Shown: in pieces, positions 46,312 through 55,690 of the stretch
How the letters are laid out: each line of letters starts with the position of its first letter
Numbering within the stretch: position 1 is the stretch's first letter
Source: Phototrophicus methaneseepsis
GTDB lineage: Bacteria > Chloroflexota > Anaerolineae > Aggregatilineales > Phototrophicaceae
DNA length: 64,000 nucleotides
NCBI RefSeq assembly: GCF_015500095.1
Contig: NZ_CP062983.1
Coordinates: forward strand, 4,154,001-4,218,000
Direction of reading: 5' to 3'
Notes under the pieces: model-generated
Seen by the model: the letters and a program-made list of their open reading frames with translations, nothing else
What the model was told of the DNA's origin: nothing
Databases searched by the model: none
Made by a program: the position numbers and the translations under genes

Positions 46312-47061
46312 CTATCGCTCCGATGTGGCAGGGAGTACATCACCAGCCATGATACGGTGCTGTTTGCCATCTGGTGTCTGTAGGATTAAAGCGCCATCAT
46401 CATCTACAGACTGTACCACGCCCTCCAGGCCTTCTACACGCACCGTTTGCCCGACGGTCGTCAAACGCTCCCGCCATGCCGCCATCAAGTCAGCGCTACT
46501 GAGCCGGCCTGACCAATAAGCCAGCCGACTGAGGAGAAACGCAGCCATTTCTGACCGATCCAATTTTTGACCAGCGGCATCTTCAAGGTTGATGGCCGTT
46601 TGTAACAGCGCATCGTCGAACAGCACCCGGATATTGACGCCTATCCCCAACACAACACCCAGGAGCCGCTGACCGTCCCAGACAGCTTCTGGCAGGACGC
46701 CACAGACCTTGCGCCCATCAATTTGCACATCATTGGGCCACTTAATACCAACGCCAGGAGCCGCAACCTGCTCGCATAACTCCGCTACAGCAACCGCTCC
46801 CATCAGGGTTACGCGGGCAATATCTTCAGGCTGAGGGCGCAAAATATAAGAAATCGCCAATGCGACCCCTGGCGGCGTGTACCATGTACGCCCTTTACGC
46901 CCCCGACCTGTACGCTGTTCATCTGCAATGATGGCAGCACCCTGTGGCGCGCCTTCCCGCAGCCATGCCAAGGCGAGATCATTACTGCTGCCGACGGATT
47001 CATAAAAGCGCAGTGATACCCCCGGCAGCAGATCACGTAAACGACTCTCTGAAAGGCTCAT
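46312..47061 (-). CDS. birA: Biotin--[acetyl-CoA-carboxylase] ligase
   Basis: This 249-residue enzyme activates biotin with ATP and attaches it to the biotin carboxyl carrier protein. The biotinyl-AMP loop is GRGRKGRTW (52-60), followed by PPGVALAISYILRP. The KWPNDV motif (107-112) and the lysine in DGRKVCGVLPE (K118) are the catalytic landmarks. A small C-terminal SH3-like domain follows (TVGQTVRVEGLEG). The N-terminal DNA-binding helix-turn-helix of E. coli BirA is absent, so this is a monofunctional type that should not regulate biotin genes directly. Its start overlaps the stop of the upstream small gene by four bases (ATGA). Confidence 0.93.
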   Translation of the reverse strand: MSLSESRLRDLLPGVSLRFYESVGSSNDLALAWLREGAPQGAAIIADEQRTGRGRKGRTWYTPPGVALAISYILRPQPEDIARVTLMGAVAVAELCEQVAAPGVGIKWPNDVQIDGRKVCGVLPEAVWDGQRLLGVVLGIGVNIRVLFDDALLQTAINLEDAAGQKLDRSEMAAFLLSRLAYWSGRLSSADLMAAWRERLTTVGQTVRVEGLEGVVQSVDDDGALILQTPDGKQHRIMAGDVLPATSER

Positions 47062-47408
47062 ACATCCCTCTTTGGGCGCGATGACAACCAGAAGCCGACG
47101 CCACTCAGCGCCAGCACAAACAACATGGACCCAATCCCCAAGAGAAATGCGACGCCCAATGCATCATCCGTCTGCTGCGGCGTGAGTGGGAATGCCGTCG
47201 CCGTCAGGGCAATTTCTGTACGGATGACGTTCGCCGTTGGCAAAAGCACGGCCTCCTGGGTCTGTAAAGCGGCTGGGGTGCGCGCCGTATCTGGCGTGAT
47301 GACAACCGCTGGCGTTGCCGACTGCGCCTGTGCGGGCCAGGCAATCAATATCAGCGTCAGCAGCAAAACGAAGGGATAAACGAACTTAAAGCGCTTCACA
47401 ATAGGCAT
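47058..47408 (-). CDS. Small exported membrane protein, unknown function
   Basis: This 116-residue protein has a signal peptide (FVYPFVLLLTLILIAWPAQA, with cleavage at the AQA end). A Thr/Ala/Pro-rich stretch (VITPDTARTPAALQTQEAVL) and a C-terminal helix (about 83-106, GVAFLLGIGSMLFVLALSGVG) follow, ending in SSRPKRDV. It should be anchored with its middle part outside. The ATG at 47408 has GAGG five bases upstream and is preferred to one 18 bases earlier. It is translationally coupled to birA by a four-base overlap, but I see no functional link. No family is recognised. Confidence 0.65.
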   Translation of the reverse strand: MPIVKRFKFVYPFVLLLTLILIAWPAQAQSATPAVVITPDTARTPAALQTQEAVLLPTANVIRTEIALTATAFPLTPQQTDDALGVAFLLGIGSMLFVLALSGVGFWLSSRPKRDV

Positions 47409-47514
47409 CCAGGCCTCTTCTATCAAAATCGGCTTTATTGTAAAGCGTCACCAACACATTGGAACGCTCAATTATCCGGCTGAATATGATGAACATTTTT
47501 CAATAAACGCTCTG

Positions 47515-47559
47515 TTGTCGCCTCTTGCCGCACACCCTATAATCTAGTCACGGACTAGA
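47515..47559 (+). promoter_or_regulatory. Thiolase promoter with overlapping palindromic operator
   Basis: TTGTCG (47515-47520), a 17-base spacer and a perfect TATAAT (47538-47543) form a promoter. The 17-bp palindrome TCTAGTC-acg-GACTAGA (47543-47559) begins on the last base of the -10 box and covers the start site. That is the usual place for a repressor operator. Confidence 0.75.
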
Positions 47560-47585
47560 CAAACAAATATTGAGGGGCACTTCTT

Positions 47586-48794
47586 ATGACAGATAAAAAT
47601 CCGCGCGAAGCGGTGATTTTAGGGGCAGCACGGACGCCCCAGGGTAAATTTCTGGGGGCACTGGCACCCTTAAGCGCCGCCGAATTGGGCCAGACAGCTT
47701 TTAAAGCCGCTGTTGAGCGCAGCGGCATTGATGCCAACAACGTCAACGAAGTCATCGTAGGCAATGTCATCAGCGCGGGCGTAGGCCAGGCTCTACCCCG
47801 TCAGATCAGCATCGGCGCGGGTGTACCGGATACAGTCGGCGGCGTGGCTGTGAACAAAGTCTGCGGCAGCGGCCTCAAGAGCGTGATGCTGGCAGCAACG
47901 GCTATCAAAGCTGATGAAGGCGACCTCTTCTTAGCAGGCGGCGTCGAGAGCATGAGCAACGCCCCCTATCTGGATGACCATATGCGCCAGGGCAATAAGT
48001 ACGGCGCGGTGCAATTGCGCGATAGTTTGCAGACGGATGGCCTGTGGTGCAGCTTCGAAGACTGGGCAATGGGCAACGCTGCGGAATTCATCGGCAAGCA
48101 GCTAGAAATCACGCGCGAGGAAATGGATGAATTCGCCTTCCGCAGCCACCAACTGGCTCATCAAGCCACTGAAAGTGGCAAATTCAATGCGGAAATCGCC
48201 CCGGTGACGATTCAGTCGCGCAAAGGTAACGTCACAATCACAACAGATGAGCCTATCCGGCCAGATACTAGCCTAGAAGCACTTGCCAGCCTGCGCCCTG
48301 CCTTCGAAAAAGACGGGCAGGTTACGGCGGGCAATGCCCCCGGCATGAATGATGGCGCGTCGGCAGTGGTTGTCGCCAGCCGCGCTTACGCAGAGCAAAA
48401 CGGGCATCAGCCTATTGCCCGGATTGTGGCCTTTGGGCAGGCGGCGCTGGACCCTAAATGGATATTCTACGCCCCCGTGAAGGCAATCCCTGTCGCGCTG
48501 CAAAAAGCAGGCTGGACCGTTGACGATGTCGATCTATTCGAGATCAATGAAGCATTTGCGTCCCAGGTCCTGGCAGATATGCGTGGCCTGGAACGTGACG
48601 GTTACGCGGTGCCAATGGAAAAAGTGAACGTACACGGCGGCGCAATCGCGCTGGGGCACCCATTGGGGAGCAGTGGCAGCCGCGTGCTGGTGACGCTCAT
48701 CCACGCGCTGCAAGATCGCGGCCTCAAGCGTGGTGTCGCAGCCCTATGCCTGGGTGGTGGCGAGGCTGTCGCCATGGCTGTGGAACTGGAATAA
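47586..48794 (+). CDS. Acetyl-CoA C-acetyltransferase (thiolase)
   Basis: This 402-residue thiolase condenses two acetyl-CoA or cleaves 3-ketoacyl-CoA. The acyl-accepting cysteine is C93 in [12 protein letters not shown]. The catalytic histidine is H358 in [14 protein letters not shown], and the second cysteine is C388 in [12 protein letters not shown]. The N-terminal [13 protein letters not shown] and [15 protein letters not shown] are typical of the biosynthetic/acetoacetyl group (thlA/atoB-like), but degradation cannot be excluded. GGGG lies a few bases before the ATG. A clear promoter with a palindromic operator suggests repression, perhaps released by an acyl-CoA. No other beta-oxidation genes are adjacent. 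Confidence 0.93.
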   Translation: MTDKNPREAVILGAARTPQGKFLGALAPLSAAELGQTAFKAAVERSGIDANNVNEVIVGNVISAGVGQALPRQISIGAGVPDTVGGVAVNKVCGSGLKSVMLAATAIKADEGDLFLAGGVESMSNAPYLDDHMRQGNKYGAVQLRDSLQTDGLWCSFEDWAMGNAAEFIGKQLEITREEMDEFAFRSHQLAHQATESGKFNAEIAPVTIQSRKGNVTITTDEPIRPDTSLEALASLRPAFEKDGQVTAGNAPGMNDGASAVVVASRAYAEQNGHQPIARIVAFGQAALDPKWIFYAPVKAIPVALQKAGWTVDDVDLFEINEAFASQVLADMRGLERDGYAVPMEKVNVHGGAIALGHPLGSSGSRVLVTLIHALQDRGLKRGVAALCLGGGEAVAMAVELE

Positions 48795-48813
48795 GCGACC
48801 TCTATACAAATCC

Positions 48814-48846
48814 GCCTGGGGTGGCCTCAATAGGTGTGCCCCAGGC
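48814..48846. repeat. Inverted repeat after the thiolase gene
   Basis: GCCTGGGG (48814-48821) and CCCCAGGC (48839-48846) form a perfect 8-bp stem around a 17-base loop, 20 bases past the stop codon. No T run follows, so termination is only possible, not clear. Confidence 0.5.
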
Positions 48847-48973
48847 AACTCTCCGTTACTAAACCGCATTCGCGCTCGTGCCTGTTTAGGAATGCCATCC
48901 TGCGGTAAGATGACAAACTGACCCAAACGCATTTATCAGAATGCCTTAACCAGCCTACAGACTGATCGCTGCC

Positions 48974-50932
48974 ATGCACATACACACTCTCAAGCGCCGA
49001 GATTGGCTTACCTTGCTGCTGATTCTGTTTGTGGCGAGCTTGTTACGCTTCGGCCAGCCAGGCATCGTCGAGTTTTATCACGATGAAGCGATGCTTTCGA
49101 CGTTGGCACAACAAATGGCCGCTGGCGAAACCTTCCCACTGACGGGCATCAACTCCTCAACGGGCATCCCCAATCCGCCAATTAGTGTCTATATCATGGT
49201 ACTGCCCTACCTCGTCACGAGCGACCCTCAGGCAGCAACGCTATTTGTCATGGGGCTGAATGTGATCGGCGTCGGGTTGCTATGGCTGTTAGGACACCGT
49301 TACTTCGGCCAATTAGCTGGGCTGGTTGCTGGGCTAACATATGCCGTCAGCCCCTGGGCCGTGCTCTACAGCCGCAAAATATGGGCGCAGGATTTCCATA
49401 CGCCATTTATCTTGCTGGGTCTGCTACTCGGCCTTTATGGGTATTGGGAAGCGTCCCCGCGTGCCACAGGGCGTGCAAAGAAAAGCCAGTTGATCGCTCA
49501 AGGGCTCTGTTTGCCTATTTTACTGCTGGCAATGCAAATTCACTTCGCCGCGTGGGCTCTGCTGCCGCTCTATCTGTTGCTTCTGTGGCAAGGTCGGGAT
49601 CGCATCCGCTGGCGAGCCTTCATTGCCAGCGTTGTGCTCAGCGCCCTGGTGATGCTGCCCTATGCCGTCGGCCTATCACAAACGCTGCAAGAAGACCCGA
49701 CGCGCATCAGTGCCGCTGCTGAGCGGTCAGAAGCCGTGCAAGGCCTGCACTTCAGCCTGGACGCCCTATCTGATACGGCCTATCTCATCACAGGCTATGG
49801 CCTGGAAACATGGATTGCGCCAAATCAGCAGTCAGAAATGCTCGCCGCCGTGCCCTCTATCAGCCTGTGGTGGCTGATTGGTGTCGTAACATTGTTGGGG
49901 ATTGTGCGGCTCTTGTGGCAGAAAAATCAGCGGCGTTACGCTGCCTTTGTGATGATCTGGGCCTTTTTGCCGCCGCTAGCCCTTATTCCCCAATGGACGC
50001 CCGTTTACCCGCATTATTTTATCGCCAGCATCCCGGCTTATGCCGTGCTGGCAGGACTTGGCGTGGCATGGATCGCACGATGGGTTCCCCTCAAGCGCAC
50101 CGGGCAAGCCATCATTCTGTCCGCTTATGTGGTTATCTTGTTGACGCAAGCGATGTGGTGGCGCGGCGCACTCCGTTATATTGATGAGAACGGCATTGAG
50201 CCGCCCGGTTTCACGGTTCCACTGCATGATTTACGCACCATTGCGCATGACCTAGCCGCTTACGATGACGTGCTGGTGCTTAGCTATGGTATGTCCTGGT
50301 CACTGCACCATGAATCCGCGGTGTGGCCCGTGTTGCTGCGAGATACAACAACCTGTGTACGCACGCTGATGCCAGAAGGATATGCCGTGTTCCCACAAGG
50401 GGCCTTTGCTGTATTGGTCGCGCCAGACGCCCCCGCACACCCCGTCAATGGCTTATATACGCAGGGCGATAGCACTTCATACCCCACACGCTATGGCGAA
50501 ACACCTTATATGCTCTATTCATTCGAGCAGGCCCCCACCTGGAACGGCCCCACTATCACAGACGTTGACCCTATTTCATATGACATTGGCGTGAACCTGA
50601 CAGGTTATGCCCTCGCTGAAGGGCGCATCTACTTGCGATGGCAGCTCCCCGCCAGCCAGGAAGACATCAATTACCAGTACAGCGCACAGCTATTCGATGC
50701 GGAGGAACGTATTGGACAAGCGGATACAGTCTTCTGGCAGCAGCGACACTGGTGTGTCGGCGATACGCTCATCACGTGGGCACCTATGGACCAGGGCGAT
50801 AGGGCTGATACATTGCAAGTGAGCCTGTACCGACTTGGAACAGGCTCACAACTGGGGCAATTCTTCAATGCAAATGTGTTGGATGCAGCAGGCGTGCCTG
50901 CCGGGCAGTATGCCGTTATCCCTCTTGAGTAG
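48974..50932 (+). CDS. GT39-family glycosyltransferase-like membrane protein
   Basis: This 652-residue protein has about ten helices in the first 400 residues and a soluble beta-rich C-terminal region of about 240. After the first helix (about 11-25) the GT-C acidic motif is EFYHDEAML (D37, E38). The later LAGLVAGLTYAVSPWAVLYS and KIWAQDFHTPFILLGLLL follow the PMT_2 pattern. It is expected to transfer a sugar from a polyprenyl phosphate on the outer face; the acceptor is unknown. No clear Shine-Dalgarno precedes the ATG, which may mean weak initiation or a different start. Its 3' end overlaps the convergent neighbour by 17 bases. Confidence 0.8.
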   Translation: MHIHTLKRRDWLTLLLILFVASLLRFGQPGIVEFYHDEAMLSTLAQQMAAGETFPLTGINSSTGIPNPPISVYIMVLPYLVTSDPQAATLFVMGLNVIGVGLLWLLGHRYFGQLAGLVAGLTYAVSPWAVLYSRKIWAQDFHTPFILLGLLLGLYGYWEASPRATGRAKKSQLIAQGLCLPILLLAMQIHFAAWALLPLYLLLLWQGRDRIRWRAFIASVVLSALVMLPYAVGLSQTLQEDPTRISAAAERSEAVQGLHFSLDALSDTAYLITGYGLETWIAPNQQSEMLAAVPSISLWWLIGVVTLLGIVRLLWQKNQRRYAAFVMIWAFLPPLALIPQWTPVYPHYFIASIPAYAVLAGLGVAWIARWVPLKRTGQAIILSAYVVILLTQAMWWRGALRYIDENGIEPPGFTVPLHDLRTIAHDLAAYDDVLVLSYGMSWSLHHESAVWPVLLRDTTTCVRTLMPEGYAVFPQGAFAVLVAPDAPAHPVNGLYTQGDSTSYPTRYGETPYMLYSFEQAPTWNGPTITDVDPISYDIGVNLTGYALAEGRIYLRWQLPASQEDINYQYSAQLFDAEERIGQADTVFWQQRHWCVGDTLITWAPMDQGDRADTLQVSLYRLGTGSQLGQFFNANVLDAAGVPAGQYAVIPLE

Positions 50933-53741
50933 GGGTCTGAGAAGCACTTTCCGTAGGCATGGTAACGGCATCTGTTTCGTCAGCAGTTGCCTGTTCACCG
51001 GACGCATCGTCGCTTTCGGGCCAGGCTGTCGCTTCTGCGTCGACTGTTGCGACGACCTCTGTACCGACCTCTTCGCCAGCTTCCGTGGCCGCTTCTGTTG
51101 CTTCTTCCTCTTCTTCGGTAGCAACGGGCAGTTCCGGCGTGGTAATCGTGCCATCTTCTTCAATCACGAAGTTGAAAACACGCACATAGTCAGGTGGCAT
51201 AATCTCAAGTTCATCTTCCACATCTTCTGATGTGTTTTCTGACGCATTTTCTGGCGCCTCTGCTTCAGCATCTTCTGGCTCTGGCAACAGCAAGCGCTCA
51301 ATCACACCGTCTTCATCCACATGGTACCAACCAACACGCACTTCGTATTCACCCGGTGCCATATCTTCTGGCAGTTCCAACGGATAGCGCACGATGATTT
51401 CATCGCGGAAGTTCCAGTAATTGGTCGGCACACTGGGGCGAACATCCGCCTGCGTTATGAGGGTTTCATTCGGCCCGACGACGTGCGCGAAGCCCACATA
51501 GGATTGCCCTGGCGGTGATTGTGCTTCCCACAAGATGCGCAGTTCATAATAACGGTCTTCGGCGTCTTCTGGCTGGTAGTATAGGCGGAACGTCTTCAAC
51601 CGCAGCACAGTACCAAAATCGTACTGACCGGGCGTTTCCTCCAGCACTTCTTCTGGTTCAGGTGTTGGTGTCGCTTCTGGCGCAGGCGTCATCACAGCAG
51701 CTAACTGCTGGGCTTCGGTCAGGCGGTCGGATAATTTGATGTATCCTGGCGTCTCCGGCCTACGCGAATCATAAATCACACCCGCGTTGAGCATCACAGC
51801 TTCCAGCGTTTCGCCCTGCCCATCTACCGCTTGCAGGACTTGCTGTTCATGGCTATCCCACCAGTTCACATGCAAGCGAATCGGATAGCCCGTATCAACA
51901 GCGCTTGGCCTTAAGCGAATGCGGTAGGTATCAGCATAGATTTTTCCAGGTTCCCACGCGGTTGTTCGCAGCGTCCCCGCACCGGGGATTGTATCCAACT
52001 GGCCGACTGTGAAGCCACCAGGATTCACCAATGCCAGCGAGAGCATATTGTCTGTATCGCTTTGTTCACGCACTCGCCAATACAGCGTGACATCAACCCA
52101 ATCCCCTGCGTTGTAACGACGATCGGGAATATCATAGGCGACGAGCTCAACCGGGCCATAATCAGCATAAACGCGGTCAATCGGCTCTGGGACGGTATCC
52201 TGGGCAGCAGGCGGCGCATAAGCTGGCGCGATAATGAATAACGGCACCATGAGCGCCATCAGGCCCATAAAGCGCATCGGCCAGACACTACCCTCCCGCA
52301 GCGTGTGCTCCGTCACGGCTTCACCCGCGCGGACGAAGGAGCGCTCCGGTGGGCTGAGCAGGAACAAAAGCCACCACACGACTTCGACAAATCCCACAGC
52401 CAGCATCGGCATAATTGCGCCCAGGAAGGGGAACAACAATTTGCCTTCGTATGTGGCAACCCGTGAAATCCAGACGAAGTAACCTATCATGCTTAACAGG
52501 ACCACACTCAGGATGAACACTAAGCCATACAGTTCACGCCGCGCGTAGCTAAAGTCACGGATTGAGACCAATTGCATCACGAGGAATAGGACGCCAAATA
52601 AACTGAGGACAACGGCGAAATCCACCAGAGCGTAGAACAGCACACTGCCCTGAATATTGAGCACGCCAAAAATGCCCCAGAACGACATGCGGAACAACTG
52701 GAACTCGCCCAGTAGGTCAAAGCTCGTGACGCGCAACCCCGCTAACTGCGACGCGACGGAGAGGCCCGTCAAATCGCCATACAGCATGAGGTTACGCACA
52801 TACCACCATCCCGCAACAATCGCGAACAAGCCCAACACGCACGCGGCCAGGATGCCATAGCCACGCCAATCCTGGCGATACCGGGCGGCCCATGCCCCGG
52901 CGGCAAGCACCAACAACATGAGCAGCAGCCCGCTCAGATGCGTAACGGCTGCCAAAGCAACCAGCGCACCCAACAGCAAGCTACGCCGCCAGTCGAACCC
53001 GTGATACAACAGCAGAAGCGTCACATAGATGATGCCCGCATTGATGAGCATCACCAGCGGCAAATTCGAGACAGATGCCGAAACGAACAAAAACATGGGG
53101 TTAAAGGCAGTGATCGCCGCGGCGACATACCCCGCAATCTGGCGCTGCGGCGCAATATGGCGACCAATCCGGTAAACAAGCCAGATCGTCCCAATGCCGA
53201 AGACGATATTCACAATTCGTAGGAGATAGACTGCCAACACAGCGCCTTCAAGGGGCATAAAAGGCGCATCCCGCAGCAGCAGATTTTTGTTGCCGAGATA
53301 ATCAAGCTGGTCGATGCGATGGCGGTTAAAATTCAACAAGGCATCGAAGTTGCTCGTATCAATGGGCGAAATCAGTGCGGAAGCACCTAGATAGTAAAGC
53401 GGCGGCTGATTGCCGTATTCACGCCATAAAGCGGGTGCCTGCGCATCCTGTACAGGCAAATCGCCTGTCTCTGCCACATGCTGCACCAGCGCATAATGCC
53501 GCAGTTCAGCCCCCGCCTCGAAAGGCGGCGTAGCCAGCATAAATAACACAGCCAATATCACATAAAAAAGGGCAATCCACTGGTAAGGCGTCAGCGGTAG
53601 GCGCGGCCAATTGACGTTATTAAACCACACCCACGCGCGATAAAGCCCCAACCCTAGCCGGTTGAACCAACGGGCCAACCAGTTTGACGTTGCCAAAAAT
53701 GTATTCAGTATGCGTTGCGAAAGATCATTTGGTGTCTGCAT
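50916..53741 (-). CDS. GT39-like membrane protein with acidic Thr-rich tail
   Basis: This protein has 941 residues from the ATG at 53741, where AGGTG is just upstream. A longer frame to 53786 runs into a terminator. About a dozen helices start near residue 50. The first-loop acidic motif is PPFEAGAELRHYALVQHV, followed by NQPPLYYLGASALI, which resembles dolichyl-P-mannose mannosyltransferase-like proteins. After the last helix (about 490-510) come two beta-rich extracytoplasmic segments. They are separated by a Pro/Glu stretch (TPAPEATPTPEPEEVLEE), and the protein ends in a Glu/Thr/Ala-rich tail of about 90 residues. Function is inferred as glycan transfer at the surface. It overlaps the convergent 48974 gene by 17 bases. 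Confidence 0.78.
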   Translation of the reverse strand: MQTPNDLSQRILNTFLATSNWLARWFNRLGLGLYRAWVWFNNVNWPRLPLTPYQWIALFYVILAVLFMLATPPFEAGAELRHYALVQHVAETGDLPVQDAQAPALWREYGNQPPLYYLGASALISPIDTSNFDALLNFNRHRIDQLDYLGNKNLLLRDAPFMPLEGAVLAVYLLRIVNIVFGIGTIWLVYRIGRHIAPQRQIAGYVAAAITAFNPMFLFVSASVSNLPLVMLINAGIIYVTLLLLYHGFDWRRSLLLGALVALAAVTHLSGLLLMLLVLAAGAWAARYRQDWRGYGILAACVLGLFAIVAGWWYVRNLMLYGDLTGLSVASQLAGLRVTSFDLLGEFQLFRMSFWGIFGVLNIQGSVLFYALVDFAVVLSLFGVLFLVMQLVSIRDFSYARRELYGLVFILSVVLLSMIGYFVWISRVATYEGKLLFPFLGAIMPMLAVGFVEVVWWLLFLLSPPERSFVRAGEAVTEHTLREGSVWPMRFMGLMALMVPLFIIAPAYAPPAAQDTVPEPIDRVYADYGPVELVAYDIPDRRYNAGDWVDVTLYWRVREQSDTDNMLSLALVNPGGFTVGQLDTIPGAGTLRTTAWEPGKIYADTYRIRLRPSAVDTGYPIRLHVNWWDSHEQQVLQAVDGQGETLEAVMLNAGVIYDSRRPETPGYIKLSDRLTEAQQLAAVMTPAPEATPTPEPEEVLEETPGQYDFGTVLRLKTFRLYYQPEDAEDRYYELRILWEAQSPPGQSYVGFAHVVGPNETLITQADVRPSVPTNYWNFRDEIIVRYPLELPEDMAPGEYEVRVGWYHVDEDGVIERLLLPEPEDAEAEAPENASENTSEDVEDELEIMPPDYVRVFNFVIEEDGTITTPELPVATEEEEEATEAATEAGEEVGTEVVATVDAEATAWPESDDASGEQATADETDAVTMPTESASQTPTQEG

Positions 53742-53784
53742 AGCACCTATTCTAAGCTCAGTTTTTAGCCCAGGCTCCCCCAAC

Positions 53785-53824
53785 AAAAAGGGGGATTTCT
53801 ACCAGTATAACGGTAGAACCCCCC
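53785..53824 (-). terminator. Intrinsic terminator of the ABC exporter operon
   Basis: On the minus strand GGGGGGTTCTACC pairs with GGTAGAAATCCCCC around a short loop and is followed by TTTTT. It lies 40 bases past the stop of the second ABC gene and closes the two-gene operon. Confidence 0.88.
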
Positions 53825-53863
53825 TCTGAGTAGCAGATTTCAGGGTATTTGGTGATAGGCTTT

Positions 53864-55684
53864 TTAGTCGCTGCCCGTCTGCGTCAGCCGCGATTTGGAA
53901 CCCTCTACGTAGCTGAGGGATTGATGACGGAAATAGGTATTATAAAGTTCCGCATAATGGCCGCCCTGGGTCATCAGGGATTCATGGCTGCCCTCTTCAA
54001 TGATGCCGCCATCGCGCAGCACAATGATGCGGTCGGCGCTGCGAACAGTGCTCAAGCGGTGAGCAATCAGGATTGATGTCGACTGCGAAAGCAGCATATC
54101 CACAGCTTCCTGAATTTGCACTTCTGTGAAGGGGTCGACGCTGGCTGTCGCTTCATCCAGAATGAAGATAGCCGGCTTCTGGACCATCACACGAAGCAAA
54201 CTCACAAGCTGGCGCTGCCCCATCGAGAGGCGCGCGCCACGTTCACCAACATCACTTTGCAAGCCATCCGGCAAGGTTTCCAGCCATTCGCCATTGCCCA
54301 CGCTGTAGACAAGCTCCCTAATTTCCTCATCTGTCGCATCAGGACGAGCATACCGGACGTTCTCCATAATCGTGCCGCTGAACAGGAATGGCTGCTGCGG
54401 CACAATCCCCAGGCGCGCACGATAAGAGGGTAAATCAAACGTCCGAATATCGCGGCCATCAATACAGATTTCGCCACCCTGGAACTCATAGAAGCGCGCC
54501 ACCAACTTGGCAATTGTGCTTTTACCAGCGCCTGTATGGCCGACAAAAGCAACGCTCTCGCCCTGTTTAATATCCAGGTCAAAGTTCTTGAGGATGAGCT
54601 GATCGTCCGTATAGCCAAAATCAACGTTCTTAAAGACGATGTGTCCGTTGATATTACCCGCAGGCTGGTCATCGACCTGCCTCAGCATATTTTCAGCATC
54701 AATCAGCCCAAAGACACGTTCAATAGCGCTCAGGCCCTGCTGGAACTGGCTCCAGAAAGCGGAAAGGTTAATCACCGGGAAGAAGAAGCGATCTGCACCC
54801 TGGATGAACAAATACCAGGACCCGGCACTGATGACACCACCCAGCACGGCTTCCGCACCGGAATAGAGGACAATCGCCGTAGAAAAACCAATCAGGAAGT
54901 TCAACACCGGGAAGATAAGCGCCAACACCATCCCCCGTCGCAAATTCGTCTGATAGGACAGGGTATTGACGCCCACGAATTCACTGTAAATCATCGCTTC
55001 GCGGCGGAAGTTCTTCGCCACGCTGATGCCCGTCACGCTTTCCTGAATATTATCGTTCACAACGGCCATCGCGCGTGCTGCCTGGCGCGTCACACGGCGT
55101 GCTACATTGCGGAACAACATCGCCGTGCCGAAGAAAACCGGCGTCGTCAGCAGGATAATCACCGTCAGCGGGATCGAACGGCTGAGCAAAACCACCAGCA
55201 GCACAGCGACCGAAACAAGCTGAGAAATCACATCACTTGTGAAGAGCAGCACATCACCAAATTCCTGCGTATCGCTTGTGATGCGACTGACGATCTTACC
55301 TGTCTTATTCGTATCGTAAAAAGCGAGATCGCGCGCTGTGGCAGAAGCAAACGCATCTTTACGCAGCTGTGCCACCATGCGCCCAATCACAAGCGACAGC
55401 AAATAACGCCGCAGCCAGTTAGCTCCATATTCCGCCAGGGCTGCCGCCAACAGGATACCCACCAGTAACCAGAATGTCGTTTCCTGGGCCACCAGGGCAT
55501 CCACGCCGATTGATATAATGACAGGCCGAATAGCCGAAACAAACGACAAAATTGTAAAACCAATGACAATACCGACCATGTACCAGCGATAACGCAACAT
55601 ATACGCTGCGATACGCTTTGCCAGGTAAGCGTCACTATATTGACGATCATATTTATCGGCTTCTAAACCACCGAAAAGCCCCAT
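53864..55684 (-). CDS. ABC exporter half-transporter, canonical Walker B subunit
   Basis: This 606-residue protein has an N-terminal six-helix exporter domain (about 25-320) fused to an ATP-binding domain (about 355-590). Walker A is GHTGAGKS near 380, and Walker B ends in the catalytic glutamate (IFILDEATAS, about 505-515). The signature is LSMGQ instead of LSGGQ (near 485). A changed signature here paired with a changed Walker B in the partner is the pattern of heterodimeric exporters such as TM287/288 and BmrCD, with one degenerate ATP site. It starts six bases after the partner gene's end, with GGAG inside that gene. Substrate may be a drug, lipid or peptide; it cannot be predicted. Confidence 0.92.
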   Translation of the reverse strand: MGLFGGLEADKYDRQYSDAYLAKRIAAYMLRYRWYMVGIVIGFTILSFVSAIRPVIISIGVDALVAQETTFWLLVGILLAAALAEYGANWLRRYLLSLVIGRMVAQLRKDAFASATARDLAFYDTNKTGKIVSRITSDTQEFGDVLLFTSDVISQLVSVAVLLVVLLSRSIPLTVIILLTTPVFFGTAMLFRNVARRVTRQAARAMAVVNDNIQESVTGISVAKNFRREAMIYSEFVGVNTLSYQTNLRRGMVLALIFPVLNFLIGFSTAIVLYSGAEAVLGGVISAGSWYLFIQGADRFFFPVINLSAFWSQFQQGLSAIERVFGLIDAENMLRQVDDQPAGNINGHIVFKNVDFGYTDDQLILKNFDLDIKQGESVAFVGHTGAGKSTIAKLVARFYEFQGGEICIDGRDIRTFDLPSYRARLGIVPQQPFLFSGTIMENVRYARPDATDEEIRELVYSVGNGEWLETLPDGLQSDVGERGARLSMGQRQLVSLLRVMVQKPAIFILDEATASVDPFTEVQIQEAVDMLLSQSTSILIAHRLSTVRSADRIIVLRDGGIIEEGSHESLMTQGGHYAELYNTYFRHQSLSYVEGSKSRLTQTGSD

Positions 55685-55690
55685 ACTTGA

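Noticed and set aside
54536-55468. A 310-codon open frame on the plus strand
   Set aside because: It lies opposite an ABC exporter gene with intact Walker motifs. The translation is His/Arg/Gln-rich, typical of a reverse-frame artefact.
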